NCBI RefSeq assembly: GCF_003284975.1
Contig: NZ_QMEU01000002.1
Span: 1-64,000, forward strand
Direction of reading: 5' to 3'
Source: Mycobacterium colombiense
GTDB lineage: Bacteria; Actinomycetota; Actinomycetes; Mycobacteriales; Mycobacteriaceae
DNA length: 64,000 bases
In this document: piece by piece, positions 9,292 to 18,342 of the stretch
How the letters are laid out: each line of letters opens with the position of its first letter
Position numbering within the stretch: position 1 is the stretch's first letter
Made by a program: the position numbers and the translations under genes
Notes under the pieces: model-generated
Seen by the model: the letters and a program-made list of their open reading frames with translations, nothing else
Databases searched by the model: none
What the model was told of the DNA's origin: nothing

Positions 9292-10823
9292 GCGCCGGCT
9301 CCTTTCGCTGAGACGGCGGGCACGGCGAAGGTCTTGCGCTCGAGGAACTCCTCGAGCCCCGCGACCCCCATCTCCCGGCCCACGCCCGACTGCTTGAAAC
9401 CCCCGAACGGGCTGTCCGCGCCGAAGTAGTTGCCGCCGTTGATGGAGAAGGATCCGGTCCGGATCCTGCGCGCCACGGCCAGCGCGCGGTCCTGATCGCG
9501 GCTGAACACCGCGCCCGCCAGCCCGTAGATCGAGTTGTTGGCGATACGCACGGCGTCGTCGTCATCGTCGAACGCGATCACCACGAGCACCGGCCCGAAG
9601 ATCTCGTCCTGGGCGATCTCGCTGTCGGGATCGACGTTGGTCAGCAGCGTCGGCGCATAGAAGTAGCCGGGGTCGAGCCGCTTGCCCCCGGTGACCAGGG
9701 TCGCCCCGGCGGCCACGGCGCGCTGCACCATGCCGTCGACCTTGTCCCGCTGCTGCTGGTTGATCAGCGGTCCCATATAGGTTTTGGGATCGGCCGGGTC
9801 GCCGTGGCGCACCTTGGCGAAGTTCTGGGCGATCAGTTCGACGATTTCGTCGTGGTGCGACCTGGGCACCAGCAACCGGGATGTGAGCGCACAGCCCTGG
9901 CCCGCGTGGGTGACCATACTAAAGGCCGCGAACACGGCCGCGTTGGCGAAGTCGGCGTCATCGAGCATGATCGCCGCCGACTTGCCGCCCAGCTCCAGAA
10001 AGACCCGCTTGACGGTGTCGCTCGCGGCGGCCATGATCTTGCGTCCGACCGCGGTCGACCCGGTGAAGGTGATGACGTCGACGGCCGGGCTGGTGGTCAG
10101 GGCTACCCCGGCAGCCGGATCCGACGAGCTCAGCACATTCACGACCCCGGCCGGAATGTCGGTGTGATTGGCGATCAGCTCGCCGAGCGCCAGCGTGACC
10201 AGCGGTGTGTCCGGGGCGCCCTTGAGCACCACCGTGCATCCGGCGGCCAGCGCCGGGGCGAGCTTCGCCAGCGCGAGCTGGTTGGGATAGTTGTAGGCGA
10301 TGATGGCGCCGACCACCCCGGCGGCTTCCTTTTCCACCCAGCGGTGGTGGAGCATGCCTCGCGATTCTTTTTCGCCCAAGTCCTCGGTGAATTGATAGGT
10401 GCGCAGCAGGTCCGCGTAGAAGCGCACGATGCCGATCGGCTCGTCGAGCTGAGCGCCCTGGGTCAGCGCGCGGGTGGCGCCCACTTCGGCGATGGTGAGG
10501 TCGCGCAACTCCTCGGCGTGGTCGACGAGCGCCTGGTGCAACTGGTCGAGGCAGCGGATCCGCAACTCGACGTCGGTGGGCCAGCTGGTCTCGTCGAACG
10601 CTCGCCGGGCGGCCGCGATCGCCGCTTGAGCTTCCTCGCCACCGGCGTCCGGCGCATGCCCGATGACCGCACCCGTGGCGGGGTTGATCGAGGGGAATGT
10701 CCTGTCGGCGCTGACCAGCCGGCCATCGATCAACAGACGGCGGTCGACGTGGGACTCAGACGCGGCATCCGCGACGGTCACTGTGGTTCCAGTGGCGGGC
10801 TCTGCCGTGTCCTGGGCAGGCAT
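9288..10823 (-). CDS. NAD(P)-dependent aldehyde dehydrogenase
   Basis: ALDH superfamily protein of 511 residues that oxidises an aldehyde to an acid. Visible motifs are FTGSTAVG (253-260, coenzyme binding), LELGGKS with Glu277, and the nucleophile Cys311 in GQGCALTSR. The ATG at 10823 follows a G-rich ribosome site (GGGGG). It is the first gene of a two-gene unit with the CoA-transferase. A match to the recurrent operator (10853-10867) ends 29 bp before the start codon, so it is likely controlled with the other units in the window. Confidence 0.94.
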   Translation of the reverse strand: MPAQDTAEPATGTTVTVADAASESHVDRRLLIDGRLVSADRTFPSINPATGAVIGHAPDAGGEEAQAAIAAARRAFDETSWPTDVELRIRCLDQLHQALVDHAEELRDLTIAEVGATRALTQGAQLDEPIGIVRFYADLLRTYQFTEDLGEKESRGMLHHRWVEKEAAGVVGAIIAYNYPNQLALAKLAPALAAGCTVVLKGAPDTPLVTLALGELIANHTDIPAGVVNVLSSSDPAAGVALTTSPAVDVITFTGSTAVGRKIMAAASDTVKRVFLELGGKSAAIMLDDADFANAAVFAAFSMVTHAGQGCALTSRLLVPRSHHDEIVELIAQNFAKVRHGDPADPKTYMGPLINQQQRDKVDGMVQRAVAAGATLVTGGKRLDPGYFYAPTLLTNVDPDSEIAQDEIFGPVLVVIAFDDDDDAVRIANNSIYGLAGAVFSRDQDRALAVARRIRTGSFSINGGNYFGADSPFGGFKQSGVGREMGVAGLEEFLERKTFAVPAVSAKGAGA

Positions 10824-10852
10824 TCCGTACCCCCTAGTGTGGTGGCGATCAC

Positions 10853-10867
10853 GATAATTTCATTCTC
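10853..10867. promoter_or_regulatory. Recurrent operator, copy 1 (one mismatch)
   Basis: GATAAT-TTC-ATTCTC differs from the consensus GAGAAT-N3-ATTCTC at one base. It sits 29 bp upstream of the ALDH start, in the divergent gap between ALDH and the SDR. A weaker core, GAAT-GAG-ATTC, lies at 10918-10928 in the same gap. Confidence 0.6.
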
Positions 10868-11066
10868 TTCCCCGGCGAATCTTACATTCGAGTTTTGATA
10901 ATTCAAGAAAGTCTCAGGAATGAGATTCGGGGTGCTGACCAGGGCCGCAACCGGCCGTACACTGCCGGCCAGGGCCTTTCCCGCAGGCTGGACGCGGTGT
11001 TAGGCGCATGTTGCACGGCGATCCGCGCGGAGAGTAAGGTTCTCATAATTGTAAGGGAGATTCTTT

Positions 11067-11108
11067 GTGACTGAAATGGCCCCCTCCGGAGCAGAGGCCT
11101 CTACATGA
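11067..11108 (+). CDS. Possible 13-codon leader peptide before the SDR
   Basis: GTG at 11067 opens a 13-codon frame whose TGA stop overlaps the SDR start codon (ATGA at 11105-11108). A purine-rich ribosome site (AAGGGAG) precedes the GTG, whereas no clear ribosome site precedes the SDR ATG itself. The arrangement would let ribosomes reinitiate on the SDR. The peptide has no recognisable regulatory codon run, so coupling rather than attenuation is the simplest reading. Confidence 0.4.
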   Translation: MTEMAPSGAEAST

Positions 11109-11806
11109 AGACTGCGGTAGTCACCGGCGGCGGATCCGGCATCGGTCTCGCCGTCGCGCAACGCCTGCGGGCCGACGGTTTGAACGTCGCCTCCATCGAC
11201 CTGCGACCGTCGGAAGCCGATTTCGCCTTCACCGCCGACGTCACCGATCGGTCGCAAGTGGACGCCGCGCTGTCGGCCGTCCGCGCGCAACTCGGGCCGG
11301 TGACGGTTCTGGTCAACGCCGCCGGCCTCGACGGGTTCAAGAAGTTCAACAACATCACCTTCGAGGACTGGCAGCGGGTGATCGACGTCAACCTCAACGG
11401 CGTCTTTCACACCGTCCAGGCGGTGCTCCCCGACATGGTCGAGGCGGGATGGGGACGCATCGTCAACATCTCGTCGTCGAGCACGCATTCCGGTGCGCCC
11501 TACATGAGTCATTACGTCGCGGCCAAGTCGGCGGTCAACGGCCTGACGAAGTCGCTCGCACTCGAGTACGGGCCCAAGGGCATCACGGTCAACGCGGTGC
11601 CGCCGGGCTTCATCGACACCCCGATGCTGCGCGCCGCCGAGAAGAACGGATTCCTCGGCGACATCGACGAGACCATCGCGCGGACGCCGGTGCGTCGGAT
11701 GGGCACGCCGCAGGACATCGCGGCGGCGTGCGCGTTCCTGGTGTCCGAGGAGGCCGGCTACATCACCGGTCAGATCTTGGGCGTCAACGGCGGCCGCAAC
11801 ACCTGA
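11105..11806 (+). CDS. Short-chain dehydrogenase/reductase
   Basis: Classical SDR of 233 residues that oxidises or reduces an alcohol/ketone with NAD(P). The cofactor motif TGGGSGIG is at 7-14, NAAG at 71-74, and the catalytic set Ser124, Tyr137 and Lys141 is present in SSSSTHSGAPYMSHYVAAK. The C-terminal half carries an ordinary substrate loop (PPGFIDTPM). It heads an SDR-ferredoxin-P450 cluster, so it may act on the alcohol the P450 makes. It is divergent from the ALDH. Translation may depend on the short upstream ORF. Confidence 0.92.
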   Translation: MKTAVVTGGGSGIGLAVAQRLRADGLNVASIDLRPSEADFAFTADVTDRSQVDAALSAVRAQLGPVTVLVNAAGLDGFKKFNNITFEDWQRVIDVNLNGVFHTVQAVLPDMVEAGWGRIVNISSSSTHSGAPYMSHYVAAKSAVNGLTKSLALEYGPKGITVNAVPPGFIDTPMLRAAEKNGFLGDIDETIARTPVRRMGTPQDIAAACAFLVSEEAGYITGQILGVNGGRNT

Positions 11807-11859
11807 GCGGTGGCGATCCGTCGGCCGCGCCCGGTAACCAGTGTGAGAGGAGACAACCC

Positions 11860-12060
11860 GTGAAGGTCTGGGTGGATTCGCAGCGGTGTCAGGGCCACAC
11901 CCTGTGCGCCATGATCGCTCCGGAATCGTTTCAGCTCAGCGACATCGACGGCAGTTCGTCGGCGGTCGACGAGGTGGTGCCCGCCGACCGCGAGGACCAG
12001 GTCCGTGAGGCCGCGCAGTCCTGTCCGGAGCAGGCCATCATGATCACCGACGACGCCTGA
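11860..12060 (+). CDS. Small ferredoxin with His in the cluster motif
   Basis: Ferredoxin of 66 residues that would pass electrons to the adjacent P450. The motif is C10-x-x-H13-x-x-C16 with a later CP, so His13 stands where a fourth Cys would be in a 4Fe-4S protein; this pattern is known from mycobacterial P450 partners, mostly 3Fe-4S. GTG at 11860 follows GAGAGGAGA. It sits 53 bp after the SDR and 48 bp before the P450, probably in the same transcript. Confidence 0.92.
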   Translation: MKVWVDSQRCQGHTLCAMIAPESFQLSDIDGSSSAVDEVVPADREDQVREAAQSCPEQAIMITDDA

Positions 12061-12108
12061 GCCGCTATCCGTTCCGTAGCTACGGCAAACACATAGGGAG
12101 ACAGAGCA

Positions 12109-13473
12109 TTGAGCGTCGACGACGTCGTCAATGACAGCGACCGCAAGAAGAACCGGTACCACTTCGACCGGCATTCCTCGGAATACCGGTCGAAGTTCAA
12201 GGCGATCACCGAAGAGATGCACGCCAAGTGCCCGATGGCGTGGACGGAAACCTATGGCGGCCACTGGGTTGCGGCCGGCAGCCACGAGGTGTTCGAGCTG
12301 GCCCGCTGCCCCGCCGTCTCCAACGATCACGACATCCACGGCGAACGCCGCGGCTACAAAGGCATTTCGATCCCCACGGCCAGCCGGGTCAGCGCGGTGC
12401 GCGGCGGGATACTGGAGATGGACGACCCCGAGCACCGCATCTACCGAACCGTGCTCAACCCGTACCTGTCGCCCGCGGCGATCAAGCGCTGGGAACCGTT
12501 CATCGACGACGTCACGCGCGCCTGCCTGGACGAGAAGATCGAAAGTGGCCGCATTGACTTCGTGGACGACCTGGCCAATATCGTGCCCGCCGTCTTCACG
12601 CTGGCGATGCTGGGCATCCCGCTGAAGAAGTGGAACCTGTACAGCGAGCCGGTGCATGCCGCGGTATACACGCCCGAACACTCCCCCGACATCGAGCGCG
12701 TCACCGCGATGCACCGCGAGATGGGCCTCGACATGGTCAACAACATGATCGAGATCCGCGCGAACCCGCGGCCCGGAATCGTCAACGGCCTACTCCAGAT
12801 GCGCATCGACGGGGAGCCGGCCCCGGAGCTGGAAATCCTGGGGAACCTCGGCCTGGTCATCGGCGGGGGATTCGACACCACGACCGCGCTGACCGCCCAC
12901 TCGCTGGAATGGCTTTCCGAACACCCGGAGCAACGACAACTGCTCAGCGACGAGCGCAAGACCCTGCTCGACCCCGCGACCGAGGAGTTCTTGCGCTACT
13001 TCACCCCGGCGCCCGGAGATGGCCGGACCTTCTCCGAGGACACCGAGCTCGACGGCACTCAGTTCAAAGAGGGTGAGCGGCTGTGGATTTCGTGGGCGAT
13101 GGCCAACCGCGACCCCTCGGTGTTCCACGACCCGGACCAGATCATCCTCGACCGTAAAGGCAACCGGCACTTCAGCTTCGGGCTGGGCGTGCACCGTTGC
13201 ATCGGCTCGAACGTGGCACGCACCGTGTTCAAATCCATGCTCACCGCGGTCCTCGACCGGATGCCCGACTATAAATGCGATCCGGAGGGCACCGTTCACT
13301 ACGAGACCATCGGTGTCATCCAGGGCATGCGCAAGTTGCCGGCCACCTTCACGCCCGGCCGCAAGGTCGGGGCAGGCCTCGACGAAACACTGGAGAAGCT
13401 TCAGCGCATCTGCGACGAACAGGAACTCGCCCGGCCGATCACCGAACGCAAGGAAGCCGCGGTCATCGACTGA
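12109..13473 (+). CDS. Cytochrome P450
   Basis: Bacterial class I P450 of 454 residues, soluble. Motifs: I-helix GGGFDTT (252-258), ExxR at Glu293-Arg296, and heme loop FSFGLGVHRCIG with ligand Cys364. Such enzymes hydroxylate hydrophobic substrates using ferredoxin-delivered electrons; the ferredoxin gene is immediately upstream. TTG at 12109 is chosen because GGGAGA lies 8 nt before it and no ATG or GTG exists nearby in frame. The C-terminus extends about 60 residues beyond the heme region and is charged. Substrate not predictable. Confidence 0.93.
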   Translation: MSVDDVVNDSDRKKNRYHFDRHSSEYRSKFKAITEEMHAKCPMAWTETYGGHWVAAGSHEVFELARCPAVSNDHDIHGERRGYKGISIPTASRVSAVRGGILEMDDPEHRIYRTVLNPYLSPAAIKRWEPFIDDVTRACLDEKIESGRIDFVDDLANIVPAVFTLAMLGIPLKKWNLYSEPVHAAVYTPEHSPDIERVTAMHREMGLDMVNNMIEIRANPRPGIVNGLLQMRIDGEPAPELEILGNLGLVIGGGFDTTTALTAHSLEWLSEHPEQRQLLSDERKTLLDPATEEFLRYFTPAPGDGRTFSEDTELDGTQFKEGERLWISWAMANRDPSVFHDPDQIILDRKGNRHFSFGLGVHRCIGSNVARTVFKSMLTAVLDRMPDYKCDPEGTVHYETIGVIQGMRKLPATFTPGRKVGAGLDETLEKLQRICDEQELARPITERKEAAVID

Positions 13474-13561
13474 GCCGCTCAGAATTTCGCGAGTAGGCCT
13501 GTTCGGCGTGACCGCGTCTTATATTTGAGCCAAACGCGTGCGCACAGAGGGAGACGCATCG

Positions 13562-13990
13562 GTGAAGACTTTCGCAATGAGCCTTGCGCTTGCCATGGCC
13601 GCGCTGACTGTCACGCCGAGCGCCCACGCGGACATGCTGTATTCCAATTACCGAGTGGACACGAACCGGGATCCCGGCCACAGCTGGATCTGGTCGATCA
13701 ACCCGTGCGTTCATCCGGCGCCGGGATGCTTGCAGGTGTACGCCACGCCGCAGCCCAACGGGCAGGCGGCGCCCTGGCGGGGAGAGGCCCACCTGACCGA
13801 CGGCCGCTATGTCATGGCCGCTGACGACCCCTTCGGTGTGCGTTGCGTGGTCCAGTTCTTTCCCTCGCATGACGTCTACTCATGGGATCCGGTGACGCTG
13901 GCGGGTCAGGTCGACTCGACGTTCGACACCGGCTGCGGCGGCGGACCGGGGGGCGCCAACAGCTGGCCTTTCTCGCTCGTGCGATGGTAG
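13562..13990 (+). CDS. Small secreted protein, function unknown
   Basis: Product of 142 residues from GTG at 13562. The first 23 residues form a Sec signal peptide (basic MKTF, hydrophobic core, AHA cleavage site). The mature part holds four cysteines (NPC, GC, VRC, TGC), consistent with two disulfides, and ends in a glycine-rich stretch before SWPFSLVRW. I recognise no catalytic motif. It lies between the P450 and the two Mce-associated genes, so a role at the cell envelope near the importer is possible but unproven. Confidence 0.75.
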   Translation: MKTFAMSLALAMAALTVTPSAHADMLYSNYRVDTNRDPGHSWIWSINPCVHPAPGCLQVYATPQPNGQAAPWRGEAHLTDGRYVMAADDPFGVRCVVQFFPSHDVYSWDPVTLAGQVDSTFDTGCGGGPGGANSWPFSLVRW

Positions 13991-14045
13991 CCGCGTGAGA
14001 GGTACAGGAGTCGGTCGATCATGACGGCGACGGGCAGTAGCCACG

Positions 14046-14933
14046 ATGGCTGAGGATAAGAAAGCGCCGGTGGATTCGGCCACCTCGAAGGCCGACGTGC
14101 AGGCGTTGCTCGAGGAGGCCGAGGCCGAGGCCGCCGAAGCCGAGGCGCTGGCCGCCGCGGCCCGCGCCCGCGCTCGCGCCGCCCGCCTCCGGCGCGAAGC
14201 GCTGGCCCAGACCGAGACCGAGACAGCGACCGCGGCCACAACCGAGCCCGAGACCGCCCAAGAGTCGCCGGCCGCCGAGGAGGACGGAACCGACACCGCC
14301 GAGCCGGAGACCGACGACGACGTCACCGAAACCGTCGAGGCAACCGGCACCGAAGCAGCCGAGTCCGAGGATGAAGCGTCCTCGGACGAAACCGCCGAAG
14401 AGACAGAAGCGCAGGCGGAGCCGGCCCGCTCTCGGCGGCGTCTGCGGCTGCCCTCGTGGTCCGTGGTGTGGAAAGCGGCGGTCATCCTGCTCATCTGCGC
14501 CTTCCTCGGCGCCAGCGGATACATGGTGTGGAACCACAATGAAACGATCGAGCGCGACCACCGCGCCGCCAACATTCTCGCGGGAGCCCGACAAGGTGTC
14601 GTAAACCTGACTTCCATGGACTTCAATAAGGCCAAGGAGGACGTCCAACGGGTGATCGACAGCTCGACCGGCCAGTTCCGGGACGACTTCCAAGCTCGCG
14701 CAAAGGATTTTACGACCGTCGTCGAACAATCCAAAGTGGTCACCCAGGGAACCGTGAATGCGGCGGCCGTGCAATCCGTCAACGGGGACTTCGCGTTGGT
14801 TCTCGTCGCGGCGACATCGCACATCACCAACGCCGCGGGCGCCAAGGACGAGCCACGCAATTGGCGGCTCAAAGTGACCGTCAAAAACGACGGCGGGCAA
14901 TACAAGATGTCCAACGTGGAGTTCATTCCGTGA
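14046..14933 (+). CDS. Mce-associated membrane protein (first of pair)
   Basis: Product of 295 residues. The first 130 residues are an extremely acidic, Ala/Glu/Thr-rich region, with a predicted coiled-coil stretch of Ala-Glu-Ala repeats at about 20-55. One membrane helix lies at about 135-157 ([23 protein letters not shown]), followed by an extracytoplasmic NTF2-like domain. This layout is typical of Mce-associated (Mam/Mas/Omam) proteins, some of which stabilise Mce transporters. Its stop overlaps the next gene by 4 bp (GTGA). The pair is separated from the mce operon by about 6 kb and faces the other way. Confidence 0.85.
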   Translation: MAEDKKAPVDSATSKADVQALLEEAEAEAAEAEALAAAARARARAARLRREALAQTETETATAATTEPETAQESPAAEEDGTDTAEPETDDDVTETVEATGTEAAESEDEASSDETAEETEAQAEPARSRRRLRLPSWSVVWKAAVILLICAFLGASGYMVWNHNETIERDHRAANILAGARQGVVNLTSMDFNKAKEDVQRVIDSSTGQFRDDFQARAKDFTTVVEQSKVVTQGTVNAAAVQSVNGDFALVLVAATSHITNAAGAKDEPRNWRLKVTVKNDGGQYKMSNVEFIP

Positions 14934-15529
14934 CCGAGGACCAGCCCGGCATCGACACTGCCGACGACTCCGTCGACCACTCTGTCGACCACGACTCCGT
15001 CGACCAAACGGACCGCGACGAAAGTAGCACTCCAGCTGCGCGGCGCAGGGTGAAAGTCGTTCCCGTGATTCTGATTGTGCTGCTGCTGCTTTCCGGCGGC
15101 ACGGCGACGTGGCTGTACTTCAAGCAGTACCGGCCCGACAAACAGACCGACGCCAGCGTCGCGAGCGCGGTCGCCAACGCGGCGTCCGACGGCACCGTCG
15201 CGTTGCTGTCGTACTCACCGGAGTCGCTCGACAAGGACTTCGCCAACGCGAAGACCCACCTGTCCGGCGACTTCTTGTCGTACTACAACCAGTTCACCGA
15301 ACAGATCGTCGCGCCGGCAGCCAAGCAGAAGTCACTGAAAACCAACGCCCGGGTGTTGGGGGCCGCGGTTCAGGAATTACACCCGAATTCGGCGGTCGTG
15401 CTGGTGCTCGTCGACCAGAGCACCACCAGCAAGGACAATCCCGACCCCGCGATGGCTTCCAGCAGCGTGCGGGTGAGTTTGACCCAAGTCAACGGCGCCT
15501 GGCTGATCACCAAGTTCGACCCGGTCTAG
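14930..15529 (+). CDS. Mce-associated membrane protein (second of pair)
   Basis: Product of 199 residues from GTG at 14930, overlapping the first Mce-associated gene by 4 bp. An acidic cytosolic N-terminus (1-40) leads to one membrane helix (about 43-65) and an NTF2-like extracytoplasmic domain ending [18 protein letters not shown], a usual end for this family. Such proteins normally occur as pairs directly after mceF; here the pair follows a P450 cluster. It probably assembles with its neighbour and an Mce complex. Confidence 0.85.
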   Translation: MTEDQPGIDTADDSVDHSVDHDSVDQTDRDESSTPAARRRVKVVPVILIVLLLLSGGTATWLYFKQYRPDKQTDASVASAVANAASDGTVALLSYSPESLDKDFANAKTHLSGDFLSYYNQFTEQIVAPAAKQKSLKTNARVLGAAVQELHPNSAVVLVLVDQSTTSKDNPDPAMASSSVRVSLTQVNGAWLITKFDPV

Positions 15530-15592
15530 GCCGTTTCAGCTAGTCCGACCGTTGCGCGTGAATCCGCGGCTTTCACTGTGAGCTGAGGGCGC

Positions 15593-15611
15593 CGACACGC
15601 CGGGCGTGTCG
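15593..15611 (+). terminator. Candidate transcription terminator
   Basis: A perfect inverted repeat, CGACACGCC-G-GGCGTGTCG, lies 64 bp after the second Mce-associated gene. It lacks a T tract, as is common in mycobacteria. It would separate this transcript from the esterase gene. Confidence 0.45.
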
Positions 15612-15621
15612 CCGCCCAGGT

Positions 15622-15653
15622 TTCACACTCGACACCGTGGATTCACACTCGAC
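15622..15653. repeat. Two direct repeats of TTCACACTCGAC
   Basis: TTCACACTCGAC occurs at 15622-15633 and again at 15642-15653, a 20-bp period, between the Mce-associated genes and the esterase. It could bind a regulator of the esterase or be a fragment of a dispersed intergenic repeat. The window alone does not decide. Confidence 0.4.
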
Positions 15654-15784
15654 GTAGCGAGCCTGCGCCGCCGGGCTCCGGCCGCCGGGACCATGCCCAA
15701 GGATTCACCAAGGATCCGCCGAGGCCGGCATTCGATCCTTTTCTCACGCCGCTGAATCGTCGGCAGCCGGGAGGAGGAATCGCC

Positions 15785-17161
15785 ATGTCGCTACTGGGCA
15801 ACCACATATCTCTAATGCACGGTTGGGTGCCGATCACGGCCCAGATCGTCACCCCGCTCACCCTGGCGGTTGCCGCCGGCTGGCGATCGCGTCGTTGGCA
15901 CCTGCTCTGGCTGCCCGCCGCTGGCGTCGTCGGGGTCGGCACGGCGCTCGGGGCGCGCCACTGCATCAGCGCGGCGGCACCGGACGCGCTGTACGTCTGG
16001 ATCGCGTTGGTCGGTATGGCCATGGCGGTGCTGATCCTGGGCTGGCGCGGTGCGCGGTGGTGGCGGCGCGGACTATCCATCCTGGCCGTGCCGCTGTGCC
16101 TGCTCTGCTCGCTGCTGGTGCTCAACCAATGGGTCGGCTACTTCCAGACCGTTCAGAGCGCGTGGAATCAGTTCACCTCGGTTCCGCTGCCCGACCAGGT
16201 CGACAAGGCCACGGTCACCACGCTGGCGGCGAAGGGCTCCAAGCCGCCGCACGGCAGCCTGGTGCCGGTCGTGATCCCCGAAGACGCTTCGCAATTCAAG
16301 CACCGTGAGGAACTCGTCTACCTGCCGCCGGCCTGGTTCGCCAGCTACCCGCCGCCGCAGTTGCCGACGGTGATGATGATCGGCGGCATGGTCAACACGC
16401 CCGCCGACTGGGTGCGCGCCGGCGGTGCCGTGGATGCCGTCGACGCCTTCGCGGCCGCGCACGGCGGCAACGCGCCGGTGCTGGTGTTCGTCGATCCGGG
16501 CGGCGCGTTCGACAACGACACCGAATGCGTCAACGGAAGCCACGGCAACGCGGCCGATCACCTGACCAAAGACGTTGTGCCGTACCTGATCTCGAACTTC
16601 GGTGTCAGCCCCGACCCGTCCCGCTGGGGCGTCGTCGGCTGGTCGATGGGCGGAACCTGCGCGGTGGACCTGACCGTCATGCACCCCAACATGTTCAGCT
16701 CGTTCGTCGACATCGAGGGCGACCTGACCCCCAACACCGGGACCAAGGAGCAAACCATCGCCAACCTGTTCGACGGCGATGCCGACGCGTGGGCGAGGTT
16801 CGACCCGACCACGGTGATCAACCGCCACGGTCGCTACACCGGGGTATCCGGTTGGTTCGCCATCTCGTCGGGTGATTCGCCGCGCCGCGACATCACCACC
16901 GTGGACACCGCCGCGATGGCCGTCGCCGGTCGCGCCGCCGCCGCCGACCCGGGCAACCAGGCCGCGGCCGCCTCGTCCCTGTGCGGGCTGGGCCGGGCCA
17001 ACGGCATCGACTGCGCGGTCGTGGCCCAGACCGGAAAGCACGACTGGCCGACCGCCGGCATGGCGTTCTCCACCGCACTCCCGTGGCTGGCCGGCCAGCT
17101 GCACACCCCGGGTGTGAACCGAATCGCCCTGCCCAGCAACGGCTCTCAGCAAGCCCTGTGA
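15785..17161 (+). CDS. Membrane-anchored esterase (alpha/beta hydrolase)
   Basis: Product of 458 residues. Four hydrophobic segments (about 12-32, 42-58, 68-86, 97-114) anchor an extracytoplasmic alpha/beta-hydrolase domain of the esterase-D/antigen-85 type. The nucleophile elbow GWSMGG is evident near residue 287, with a His near the end (TGKHDWP). A strong ribosome site (GGGAGGAGG) precedes ATG 15785. It could release acyl groups from lipids at the cell envelope. It is not clearly tied to the catabolic operons except by position. Confidence 0.85.
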   Translation: MSLLGNHISLMHGWVPITAQIVTPLTLAVAAGWRSRRWHLLWLPAAGVVGVGTALGARHCISAAAPDALYVWIALVGMAMAVLILGWRGARWWRRGLSILAVPLCLLCSLLVLNQWVGYFQTVQSAWNQFTSVPLPDQVDKATVTTLAAKGSKPPHGSLVPVVIPEDASQFKHREELVYLPPAWFASYPPPQLPTVMMIGGMVNTPADWVRAGGAVDAVDAFAAAHGGNAPVLVFVDPGGAFDNDTECVNGSHGNAADHLTKDVVPYLISNFGVSPDPSRWGVVGWSMGGTCAVDLTVMHPNMFSSFVDIEGDLTPNTGTKEQTIANLFDGDADAWARFDPTTVINRHGRYTGVSGWFAISSGDSPRRDITTVDTAAMAVAGRAAAADPGNQAAAASSLCGLGRANGIDCAVVAQTGKHDWPTAGMAFSTALPWLAGQLHTPGVNRIALPSNGSQQAL

Positions 17162-17166
17162 CCGCG

Positions 17167-18342
17167 CTAGCCGCGCGGCAGGCCGAGTACCCGCTGGGCG
17201 ATGATGTTGCGCTGGATCTCCGACGTGCCGCCGGCGATGGTCCCGGAGAAGCTGCGGGCGTAGCGCTCGAACCAGCTGGCGAAGTAGTGGTCCAGATTCA
17301 TGTGCGCGTACGGGCCCGTCAGGCCCGGATGCACCAGTCCATCGGATCCCGCGGACGTCAGCGCCAGTTCCATGCCACGCAACTCGGCCTCGGAGCCTAG
17401 GAGCTTGAGCACCGAGATTGCGGCCACATCATCTTCGCCACGCGCGGCGCGCGCCAGGGCCGCCGAACCCAACAGCCGCAGGGCCTGCTTGTCCATGATG
17501 GTGCTGGCGTATTGGTCACGCTCGACGTCGGTGCTCGGATGGAAGTCGTCGATCATGTTCTCCAGGCGATCGGCGAAACCCAGCCACATCATGGTGCGTT
17601 CATGCCCCAGCGAGCCGTTGGCCACCCGCCACCCCTGGTCGAGCTCGCCGACCAGGTTCTCGGCCGGCACCCGAACGTCGGTGAAGAACACCTCGTTGAA
17701 ATCCAGATCGTCGGCACCGCAGATCGACGGGAACGGCCGACGGACTAGGCCCGGGGTAGCGGTGGGGATGATGAGCGCGCTGATTCCCTTGTGCTTCGGC
17801 ACATCCGGGTTGGTCCGCACGAACGTCAGCAGGACGTCGGCGTCGTGGGCGCCCGAGGTCCACACCTTCTGCCCATTGACCACGAAGTGGTCTCCGTCGC
17901 GCACCGCGCGAGTGCGCAGCGACGCCAGGTCGGAGCCCGCGCTCGGTTCGCTCATGCCGAGCGACGCGGTGATCTCGGCCCGCAGAATCGGCACCGCCCA
18001 ACGCCGCTTCTGCTCGTCGCTGCCGAACGACAACAGCGATGCCCCAACGATATTCACGCCCTGCGGGTTGAAGCTGTGGTAGATCCGCCGGCGGCTCAGT
18101 TCCTCGAGATAGACGAACTGCTGAATGACCGTGGCGTTGCGCCCGCCGAATTCCGGCGGCTGGCTGGGCAGCAGCCAGCCGTTGTCGAACAACAGCCGCT
18201 GCCAGTCGCGGGCCCACTGCGGCATGTGTGAGACCGACCGGGGACGTTCGAGCGTTTCGCTTGCGGGAGGCAGGTTTTCGTCGAGGAACGCCGAGAACTC
18301 CGTCCGGAACTCCTCGACGTCGGAATCAAAAGTCAGCTGCAC
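17167..18342 (-). CDS. Acyl-CoA dehydrogenase, probable catalytic subunit
   Basis: FadE-type flavoprotein of 391 residues that would insert an alpha,beta double bond into an acyl-CoA. FAD/substrate motifs are GMSEPSAGSDLA and WTSGA. The usual Glu before GTS is replaced (AGGTSEIQRN), but Glu248 in GSLGHERT matches the alternative catalytic position used in isovaleryl-CoA dehydrogenase-like enzymes. GTG at 18342 follows GGAGG and overlaps the upstream partner by 17 bp. Close in sequence to the copies at 27570-28745 and 52082-53269. Confidence 0.93.
   Translation of the reverse strand: MQLTFDSDVEEFRTEFSAFLDENLPPASETLERPRSVSHMPQWARDWQRLLFDNGWLLPSQPPEFGGRNATVIQQFVYLEELSRRRIYHSFNPQGVNIVGASLLSFGSDEQKRRWAVPILRAEITASLGMSEPSAGSDLASLRTRAVRDGDHFVVNGQKVWTSGAHDADVLLTFVRTNPDVPKHKGISALIIPTATPGLVRRPFPSICGADDLDFNEVFFTDVRVPAENLVGELDQGWRVANGSLGHERTMMWLGFADRLENMIDDFHPSTDVERDQYASTIMDKQALRLLGSAALARAARGEDDVAAISVLKLLGSEAELRGMELALTSAGSDGLVHPGLTGPYAHMNLDHYFASWFERYARSFSGTIAGGTSEIQRNIIAQRVLGLPRG

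Noticed and set aside
10918..10928. GAAT-GAG-ATTC near the ALDH/SDR promoters as a full operator
   Set aside because: The core is symmetric but the outer bases do not match the consensus, so it is mentioned only as a weak second site beside copy 1.
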